Assembly (NCBI RefSeq): GCF_051960575.1
Contig: NZ_JBQCEE010000117.1
Span: 1-5,776, forward strand
DNA from: JBQCEE01 sp051960575
GTDB lineage: Bacteria > Actinomycetota > Actinomycetes > Mycobacteriales > Jatrophihabitantaceae
Direction: 5' to 3'
Length of the DNA: 5,776 nt
This document shows, one piece after another, positions 1 through 5,776 of the stretch. Numbering within the stretch: position 1 is the stretch's first letter; each line of letters begins with the position of its first letter. Below the pieces are notes generated by a model that worked only from the letters and a program-made list of their open reading frames with translations, had not been told where the DNA came from and ran no database searches. A program made the translations under genes and the position numbers.

Positions 1-1783
<1,783 letters not shown>

Positions 1784-1793
1784 GGGATGGGGG

Positions 1794-1797
1794 CTCC
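1794..1797 (-). promoter_or_regulatory. Ribosome binding site of the catalase gene
   Basis: GGAG on the minus strand, ten bases before the ATG at 1783. It supports this start, which opens with MTEPPFDDVTYG. The spacing is slightly long but acceptable. Confidence 0.5.
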
Positions 1798-1848
1798 GTC
1801 CACTCGGGGTCGGCGCCCGTCCGGCTGACACGGCGCGACGATCACCGC

Positions 1849-1873
1849 CTACCCGGAACTCCCCCGACGTAAC
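1849..1873 (-). promoter_or_regulatory. Possible SigB/SigF-type stress promoter of the catalase gene
   Basis: On the minus strand GTTA (1873-1870) is followed after 15 bases by GGGTAG (1854-1849). This resembles the actinobacterial general-stress consensus GTTT-N13-15-GGGTAT, with one mismatch in each element. It lies wholly in the 100-bp gap and would give a leader of about 60 bases before the catalase ATG. Large catalases of actinobacteria are known targets of such sigma factors, for example catB under SigB in Streptomyces coelicolor. The motif is short, so chance occurrence is possible. Confidence 0.35.
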
Positions 1874-1883
1874 GACCGACTCA

Positions 1884-3221
1884 TCAACCGGACGGCACAG
1901 TGAACGGCAGGTGGGTCATGCCGCTCTCGCCGCGCACCCGGGCGACCGTCCCGTCGGCTGCGAACTCGTACCGCATCAGCTCACCCACCGAGTTGCCGCC
2001 GCGGCCGCCGACGATCCGCAGCGTCGTCGCGTCCACGGTCTCGAGCGCGACGGCGTCCTCGGCCGGCTGCGCCAGCGTGGGGTCGAGCGCGAACAGCCGG
2101 CCGTCCAGCTCGACGACGTCGGTGACGCCCCACAGGTCGGCGAAGCGACCGGTGAACCTGGCCGCGTCGGCGGCCGGGCGGTGGGTCGCCTCGGCGCCGA
2201 GCCGGCGCAGGTGGAACCACGCGGCCGCCAGCGGGCTCGCCGGCCCGTCGATCGCGTTGGTCAGGACCGAGACGACGTCGGCGTGGTCGTCGTCGGCGTC
2301 GGCGTGGGTGCAGGTGATGTGCCCCGGATACCCGCCGGTGTGGCCGAACAGCGTCGCGCCGGCGACGGTGTCGACGAAGACGCCGAGCCCGTAGCGCCGC
2401 TCGCCGGCCTTGATCTCCCACTGCGCGTGCCGCTGTTCGCGCAGCCCGTCGGCGTCGAGCAGCCGCTCGTCGCCGCGGCGCAGCGCGTCGTAGAAGGCGG
2501 TGAGGTCGGCGGCGGTGGCGTAGCAGCCGGTGGCCGCCGCGAGCGCGCGCGTGTCGACATGGTCGAGGACGCGCCGCACGAGCCCGGTCGTCAGCGCCGA
2601 GTGCCCGGCCGCGAACTCGGCCGCCCGCGCCGGGTCGTACTCGCCGCCGAGATCGGCGAGGCCGAGCGGCCCGGCGACCGCCGTCCGCACGTGCGTGGCG
2701 AAGTCGTGACCGGTCACCGCCTCGAGCACGAGGCCGAGCAGCCCGTAGGCGATGTTCGAGTACTTGAACCGCTCGTTGCGCGGCAGCACGGCAGCGCTCG
2801 GCGACGACGCGATCCGCAGCAGGTCGCCACGGTCGGGGAAGACGCGTCCGAGCTGCCAGAAGTCACCGTCCTCGCTGTCGCGGATCACCCCGCCGCCGTG
2901 GGCGAGCAGCTCCCGCAGCGTCCGCGTGGCCACCGGCGACCCGGCGAGGTCGGGCACGTGGGCAAGCACCGGGTCGTCGAGCCGCAGCCGCCCGTCGCGG
3001 GCGAGCTGCAGGACGGCGACGGCCGCCACCGTCTTCGAGTGCGACGCGATCCGGAACAGGTGCCGGGTGGTGAGCGGCACACCGCTGCCGAGGTCGGCGA
3101 CGCCGTGGGCGGCGTCGACCACGAGCTCCCCCTCGCGCCGCACGGCGACCTGGACCCCCGGTACGCGCAGCACCCACTGCCGGTAGGCAACCCACTCGCC
3201 GTAGTAGTCGATCAGCGTCAT
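1884..3221 (-). CDS. Serine hydrolase, beta-lactamase class C / PBP-like family
   Basis: 445-residue protein of the serine beta-lactamase-like superfamily (class C beta-lactamase, DD-peptidase, EstB-type esterase). The three active-site motifs are present: S60-H-S-K63 (nucleophile and general base, in RIASHSKT), Y154-S-N156 (in FKYSNIAYG) and H294-T-G296 (in FGHTGGYPG). Residues 1-330 form the catalytic domain. Residues 345-445 look like the beta-rich C-terminal domain often fused to these enzymes. There is no signal peptide or lipobox, so a cytoplasmic peptidase, amidase or esterase is more likely than a secreted lactamase; the substrate cannot be read from sequence. An in-frame TGA lies two codons upstream, so the ATG at 3221 is the earliest possible start. 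No Shine-Dalgarno sequence is visible. TAGACA at 3233-3228 ends six bases before the ATG, so the transcript may be leaderless. A short Asp/His-rich stretch (306-315) follows the HTG motif. The catalase gene is next on the same strand. Confidence 0.9.
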   Translation of the reverse strand: MTLIDYYGEWVAYRQWVLRVPGVQVAVRREGELVVDAAHGVADLGSGVPLTTRHLFRIASHSKTVAAVAVLQLARDGRLRLDDPVLAHVPDLAGSPVATRTLRELLAHGGGVIRDSEDGDFWQLGRVFPDRGDLLRIASSPSAAVLPRNERFKYSNIAYGLLGLVLEAVTGHDFATHVRTAVAGPLGLADLGGEYDPARAAEFAAGHSALTTGLVRRVLDHVDTRALAAATGCYATAADLTAFYDALRRGDERLLDADGLREQRHAQWEIKAGERRYGLGVFVDTVAGATLFGHTGGYPGHITCTHADADDDHADVVSVLTNAIDGPASPLAAAWFHLRRLGAEATHRPAADAARFTGRFADLWGVTDVVELDGRLFALDPTLAQPAEDAVALETVDATTLRIVGGRGGNSVGELMRYEFAADGTVARVRGESGMTHLPFTVPSG

Positions 3222-3307
3222 GGGTCATGTCTAGAGCACCGGCGGCCACGCTCGTCGCCGTGACCCGGCTGTGCCGTCCGACCCTGTGAGGAGACGGATC
3301 GGGCCGG

Positions 3308-3326
3308 AAAGGTTAGCCTTACCTGA
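3308..3326 (+). promoter_or_regulatory. DtxR/IdeR-type iron box upstream of the ZIP transporter gene
   Basis: AAAGGTTAGCCTTACCTGA matches the actinobacterial 19-bp consensus TTAGGTTAGCCTAACCTAA at 15 of 19 positions, including the uninterrupted core AGGTTAGCCT. It is an imperfect palindrome: AGGTTAG on one strand, AGGTAAG on the other. It ends 22 bases before the ZIP start codon. TAGCCT (3314-3319) inside the box could also serve as a -10 element, so a bound repressor would block the promoter. It lies 87 bp from the divergent hydrolase start and might affect that gene too. MntR, a manganese-sensing DtxR relative, is the alternative regulator. Confidence 0.75.
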
Positions 3327-3340
3327 CCACCTCGACCGGG

Positions 3341-3344
3341 AGTG
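3341..3344 (+). promoter_or_regulatory. Start-deciding region: ribosome binding site of the ZIP gene
   Basis: The purine run GGGAG (3338-3342) ends six bases before GTG at 3349. This selects GTG 3349 over an in-frame upstream ATG at 3271, which lacks a ribosome binding site and would place the iron box inside the coding region. Confidence 0.65.
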
Positions 3345-3348
3345 TCCT

Positions 3349-4209
3349 GTGAGCCTGTCCGCCACGCTGGTGCTCGGCCTCATCGCCGGAGGCACCATCC
3401 TGCTCGGCATGCCCCTCGGCCGACTCTCGAAGCCGGTGCCCGAGCTGCGGGTCTTCCTCAACGCCGTCGCGGTCGGCGTGCTGCTCTTCCTGGTCTGGGA
3501 CGTGCTCAGCGCGGCGTGGGAGCCGATCGACTCGGCGCTCGCGGCGGCGCACGCCCACACCGGCGGTCTCGCGCCGGCGTTCGGCTACGGCGCGCTGTTC
3601 GTCGGCGGGATCTCGGTCGGCCTGCTCGGCCTGGTGGCGTACGACCGCTGGATGGCCCGTGCCGCTCGCGCCAACCACGGCGGCCCCGGTGCGATGGCGG
3701 TCACCGAACGGCCGACCCCGGTGCGCGGGATCGCCGCGTGGTCGCCGGCCCGCCGGCTGTCGCTGCTCATCGCCGTCGGGATCGGGCTGCACAACTTCGC
3801 CGAAGGGCTGGCCATCGGCCAGGCCGCCGGGTCGAACGAGATCGGACTGGCCACCCTGCTGGTCGTCGGCTTCGCGCTGCACAACGCGACCGAGGGCTTC
3901 GGGATCGTCGCGCCGCTGGCCGCCGAGAACGCGGCCGGCCGGCGCCCCAGCTGGGGCTTCCTGCTCGCGATGGCGGCGATCGGCGGCGGGCCGACGTTCA
4001 TCGGCACCGCGGTCGGCCACGGCGTCACCAGCGAGCCGATGAGCGTCGTGTTCCTGACCCTCGCGGCAGGCTCGATCCTCTACGTGGTCGTCCAGCTGCT
4101 CGGCGTCGCCGCGAAGGCCCGGCGCACCGACCTTGTCGCCTACGGCCTGCTGCTCGGCCTCGTCGCCGGCTTCGCCACCGACGCGATCGTCACCCTCGCG
4201 GGCGTGTGA
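3349..4209 (+). CDS. ZIP-family divalent metal transporter, iron-box controlled
   Basis: 286-residue membrane protein that would move a divalent metal (Zn, Fe or Mn) across the inner membrane. Eight hydrophobic segments are seen at about 5-24, 36-54, 77-98, 137-158, 165-190, 202-221, 231-253 and 262-284. The ZIP signature is in helix 4 (GLHNFAEGLAIG: His148, Asn149, Glu152), and a second copy is in helix 5 (LHNATEGFGI: His178, Asn179, Glu182). These are the residues that build the binuclear metal site in ZIPs. Both motifs lack the proline of the usual HNxPEG (A or T instead). The cytoplasmic loop 100-136 is basic and holds a single His, not the His-rich cluster common in ZIPs. The GTG start is chosen from the GGGAG ribosome site and the iron box just upstream. 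The box argues that iron or manganese status controls the gene, although substrate and direction are not proven. The gene converges with the reductase gene 24 bp downstream. Confidence 0.92.
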   Translation: MSLSATLVLGLIAGGTILLGMPLGRLSKPVPELRVFLNAVAVGVLLFLVWDVLSAAWEPIDSALAAAHAHTGGLAPAFGYGALFVGGISVGLLGLVAYDRWMARAARANHGGPGAMAVTERPTPVRGIAAWSPARRLSLLIAVGIGLHNFAEGLAIGQAAGSNEIGLATLLVVGFALHNATEGFGIVAPLAAENAAGRRPSWGFLLAMAAIGGGPTFIGTAVGHGVTSEPMSVVFLTLAAGSILYVVVQLLGVAAKARRTDLVAYGLLLGLVAGFATDAIVTLAGV

Positions 4210-4212
4210 CCG

Positions 4213-4233
4213 CGCCGGCGGTTGCCGCCGTCG
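4213..4233. terminator. Hairpin between convergent genes, candidate bidirectional terminator
   Basis: CGGCGG (4216-4221), loop TTG, CCGCCG (4225-4230) is a perfect six-pair GC stem. Two more pairs lie outside a one-base mismatch (4213-4214 with 4232-4233). It fills almost the entire gap between two facing stop codons. There is no T-tract on either side, so efficient intrinsic termination is uncertain. Confidence 0.45.
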
Positions 4234-4914
4234 TCAGTGCAGGTTTGGGTCGCCCTTGGCCAGCAGCGTCTCGAGGTGCTCGCGCGTGGCCTGGATCGGC
4301 TTGCTGAAGTCGCCGTCCTGCGCGTAGGCGCCCGCGTAGGCGGGCTGGTCGCGCTGGAAGCGCCAGCTGTCCGCCAGGCTGCCTGTGTCGAGGACGTCGT
4401 AGCCGATCGCGTCGATGAAGGCGCTGACGGCCTGCTTCGCGGACGCGTCGTCGCCGGCGATCATCAGCGTGGTGCGGTCAGAGGCACCGGCCGGACGCTG
4501 CAGCGAGCCGAGGTGCTCGAAGTAGATGTTGTTGAACGCCTTGACGATGCGCGCGTCGGCGAGGTGGCGCTGCACCAGCCCGCTGGTGGTGATGCTGCCG
4601 GCCTCGAGTTCGTCGATGCGGCCGTCGCGCTGCGGGTAGTAGTTGCAGGTGTCGATCACGACCTTGCCGGCGAGCGCCGAGGCGGGCACCCAGTCGATGT
4701 GACCGAGCGGGATGGTGACGACGACGATGTCGCCGGCCTCCGCCGCCTCGGTCGAGGTCGCCGCCCGCGCCGCCGGGCCGAGGGATGCGACGAGGTCGGC
4801 GAGGGTCTCCGGCCCGCGCGAGTTCGAGAGGACGACGTCGTAGCCGGCCGCGACCGCGAGCCGCGCAACGGTGCCGCCGATGTTGCCGCTGCCGATGAAT
4901 CCGATGGTGGTCAT
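4234..4914 (-). CDS. NADP(H)-binding reductase, F420-dependent NADP oxidoreductase-like family
   Basis: 226-residue cytoplasmic Rossmann-fold protein. The N-terminus MTTIGFIGSGNIGG carries the GxGxxG dinucleotide loop (Gly8, Gly10, Gly13). After beta-2 comes LSNSRGPETL; Ser30, Ser32 and Arg33 are typical of binding the 2'-phosphate of NADP. IDTCNYYPQRDG (88-98) and VKAFNNIYFEHL (124-135) are hallmarks of the family grouped with F420H2:NADP oxidoreductase (COG2085 type). Members reduce F420 or other acceptors with NADPH; many bacterial members have no proven substrate, so F420 use is an inference. The ATG at 4914 is chosen because the Rossmann strand starts at once after it. An in-frame start at 4992 would add 26 unconserved, Arg-rich residues. 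No clear Shine-Dalgarno site is seen. Bases just before the ATG form an inverted repeat (4917-4935) that could be an operator or hide the ribosome site. Confidence 0.88.
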   Translation of the reverse strand: MTTIGFIGSGNIGGTVARLAVAAGYDVVLSNSRGPETLADLVASLGPAARAATSTEAAEAGDIVVVTIPLGHIDWVPASALAGKVVIDTCNYYPQRDGRIDELEAGSITTSGLVQRHLADARIVKAFNNIYFEHLGSLQRPAGASDRTTLMIAGDDASAKQAVSAFIDAIGYDVLDTGSLADSWRFQRDQPAYAGAYAQDGDFSKPIQATREHLETLLAKGDPNLH

Positions 4915-4916
4915 GT

Positions 4917-4935
4917 CCGATCGAAGTCGGATCGG
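4917..4935 (-). promoter_or_regulatory. Inverted repeat over the translation start region of the reductase gene
   Basis: CCGATC (4917-4922) and GATCGG (4930-4935) are perfect six-base arms separated by seven bases. They sit 2 to 21 bases before the reductase ATG. This could be an operator for a dimeric repressor, or an mRNA hairpin holding the only purine-rich stretch available for ribosome binding. No regulator gene is adjacent within the window. Confidence 0.4.
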
Positions 4936-4999
4936 CCTGCCGACATTCCGCCCGCGCGAACACGGCCCGAAACCCGTGGTCGCCGTCAGCACGACGCGA

Positions 5000-5146
5000 G
5001 GTCGCCCAGACCGGCGGCACCGGCCGTCTTGGGTGCCCCCGCAACCTTGTCAGGACGGCATGAGCGCCGGCGTCGGTCTGGGCGACCGGCCCGCAACGGA
5101 CCTGCTCATCCCCCCTGGGTCGCGCCCTTCGCGTTGTTCGTTGCGG
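5000..5146 (+). ncRNA. Candidate structured RNA with two hairpins and C-rich loops
   Basis: Hairpin 1: 5000-5013 pairs with 5074-5087 (14 perfect pairs). Inside it 5015-5018 pairs with 5066-5069, and 5023-5032 pairs with 5050-5059 (ten pairs including two G-U). The apical loop contains CCCCC (5036-5040). Hairpin 2: 5091-5101 pairs with 5136-5146 (eleven pairs, one G-U), and its loop contains CCCCCC (5110-5115). The non-Watson-Crick pairs are G-U on the plus strand and A-C on the minus strand, which favours a plus-strand RNA, but I built the stems reading the plus strand, so that is biased. Two hairpins with C-run loops recall the actinobacterial 6C RNA; I cannot confirm membership. No plus-strand promoter was found. 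The alternative is a structured leader of the minus-strand reductase gene. Confidence 0.33.
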
Positions 5147-5259
5147 ATGCACGGACGATGCCCCGCGGACGACCCGACCACCATGGTCGTGACCGGAAGA
5201 TGTCAACGGAACACCGGAGAGCCCCGGAAAACCGTGCCGAAACCGCGGTCGAATCGTTT

Positions 5260-5281
5260 GATTGTCCGGTTACGGACGATC
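5260..5281. repeat. Nine-pair stem-loop 3' of the photolyase-like gene
   Basis: GATTGTCCG (5260-5268), loop GTTA, CGGACGATC (5273-5281). Eight Watson-Crick pairs and one pair that is U-G on the plus strand but C-A on the minus. It begins 78 bases beyond the photolyase-like stop codon in that gene's direction, so it could act as its terminator or as a protein-binding site. No T-run follows on either strand. Confidence 0.35.
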
Positions 5282-5358
5282 TTGACCTTGCAGGACACCA
5301 CTCGGCCGGGTCGAGTGCGTGTCGCTCGCATGCAGCTGCGGCGTGCCAGGAGCGGGCG

Positions 5359-5776
5359 TCAGCCGCGTCGTGACCCGCCCCGCCAGGCCGAGAAGGACCG
5401 CACCGAGCCGTGCCCCGGCCGCACGAGCCACGGCCACGGGTGCACCTCGGCCGGACGCAGCACGCGCGCCCGGTCGGCCCAGCCCGGCACCGGCGTCCAG
5501 GTCGCGGCGAGCGAGCGCCCGGCCAGTTCGTCGACCACCCGGCCGCGGCACACCTCGAGCGGGCGCTGCGCCGCGAGTTCGCCGAGCGTCTCGGCGAGGA
5601 ACACCAGCCGCTTGCCGGACAGCCGCAGCCGGCGCAGCAGCGGCTCGTCGAAGACGAACACGGCGGGACGATCCGGGTCGGGCGCGCCCGCGGGGGCGTC
5701 GGTGTCGCGCCCGCCGGCGGTGGGCGACACCAACACGCCGTCCCCCCCCCAGCGCCGCGGGGGCCCGCCGGCGGGG
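5359..5776 (-). CDS. Photolyase-like N-terminal-domain protein, start uncertain, open at window edge
   Basis: The frame is open from the window edge to TGA at 5361-5359. PAVFVFDEPLL, then LRLSGKRLVFLAETLGELA and LEVCRGRVVDELA, match the order beta-strand / helix / 'RG' turn seen in the N-terminal alpha/beta domain of DNA photolyases and cryptochromes. There it follows the first strand and packs the antenna cofactor. The tail EVHPWPWLVRPGHGSVRSFSAWRG is strongly suggestive of that group, but the chain stops there with no FAD-binding helical domain. It is therefore a stand-alone or split photolyase-related protein, not an intact enzyme. GTG at 5736, with a G-run five bases before it, would give 125 residues. 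That start leaves no clear first beta strand, so the true start may lie further right or be hidden by an error in the C9 tract (5742-5750). Family assignment comes from pattern memory and is moderate; repair activity is not implied. Confidence 0.6.
   Translation of the reverse strand, partial: PAGGPPRRWGGDGVLVSPTAGGRDTDAPAGAPDPDRPAVFVFDEPLLRRLRLSGKRLVFLAETLGELAAQRPLEVCRGRVVDELAGRSLAATWTPVPGWADRARVLRPAEVHPWPWLVRPGHGSVRSFSAWRGGSRRG

Larger units (their letters stand above)
4936..5358. other. Gap of about 420 bp without a credible gene
   Basis: Open frames crossing this stretch on both strands are Arg/Pro/His-rich shadow translations with no recognisable domain. The 3' part (about 5190-5290) is visibly less GC-rich than the flanking genes. 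The gap holds nested inverted repeats at 5000-5087, 5091-5146 and 5260-5281 (listed separately). ACGGACGAT occurs twice in direct orientation (5151-5159 and 5272-5280). On the minus strand there is an exact TTGACA (5206-5201), but no convincing -10 element follows it. No tRNA or known riboswitch core was recognised. Confidence 0.6.

Noticed and set aside
1784..1883. Intrinsic terminator between the hydrolase and catalase genes
   Set aside because: No stable stem followed by a T-run was found; read-through from the hydrolase remains possible.
3271..3348. Upstream ATG extension of the ZIP transporter
   Set aside because: The added 26 residues are charged and unlike a ZIP N-terminus, there is no ribosome site, and the iron box would fall inside the coding sequence. 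GTG 3349 has GGGAG at good spacing.
4915..4992. Upstream start for the reductase adding 26 residues
   Set aside because: The extension is Arg-rich with no family match; the dinucleotide-binding strand begins directly after the ATG at 4914.
5000..5087. Terminal inverted repeats of a small transposable element
   Set aside because: The arms are only 14 bp and enclose 60 bp already explained by nested stems; there are no flanking target-site duplications or transposase remnants.
5172..5206. Exact TTGACA on the minus strand (5206-5201) as promoter of the reductase gene
   Set aside because: No TAnnnT lies 16-18 bases downstream; the best 15-base-spaced hexamer is CATGGT. It would also need a leader of about 260 bases. 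Kept only as a note for the structured-leader alternative.
4222..5373. 383-codon plus-strand open frame across the reductase and the gap
   Set aside because: Its first half is the antisense shadow of the reductase and its second half is compositionally random, with no ribosome site or domain.

Overview
The window is dense, very high-GC chromosomal DNA, with G or C at nearly every third codon position. It most likely comes from a free-living actinobacterium. That rests on the GC content, a DtxR/IdeR-type iron box, a large clade-2 catalase and short Rossmann/photolyase-type proteins of an actinobacterial style. I cannot place it to genus. No mobile element, CRISPR array, tRNA or rRNA is visible. 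Both end genes run off the edges, so the window could be a whole contig or a cut from a larger one.

Layout from left to right: (1) 1-1783, minus, a large-subunit catalase (katE type) missing part of its C-terminal domain at the window edge. (2) 1784-1883, a gap holding a possible general-stress-sigma promoter for the catalase. (3) 1884-3221, minus, a cytoplasmic serine hydrolase of the beta-lactamase/PBP-like fold. (4) 3222-3348, a divergent control region with a good 19-bp iron box. (5) 3349-4209, plus, an eight-helix ZIP-family metal transporter. (6) 4210-4233, a 24-bp convergent gap filled by a GC hairpin. (7) 4234-4914, minus, a small NADP(H)-binding reductase of the F420-dependent NADP oxidoreductase type. 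(8) 4915-5358, a gap of about 440 bp without a credible gene but with several nested inverted repeats, two of them closing over C-rich loops. This is the least explained part of the window. (9) 5359 to the right edge, minus, a partial photolyase-like N-terminal-domain protein.

The theme is redox, metal and light-stress housekeeping: peroxide removal by a haem enzyme, iron-sensing control of a divalent-metal transporter, a nicotinamide/deazaflavin-type reductase and a photolyase-related protein. Only the catalase and hydrolase could share a transcript. The transporter is transcribed divergently from them and convergently with the reductase. The strongest hunting leads are the iron box in front of the ZIP gene, a Cys in the catalase at the position that forms a Cys-Tyr crosslink in Neurospora CAT-1, and the structured C-loop element at 5000-5146.
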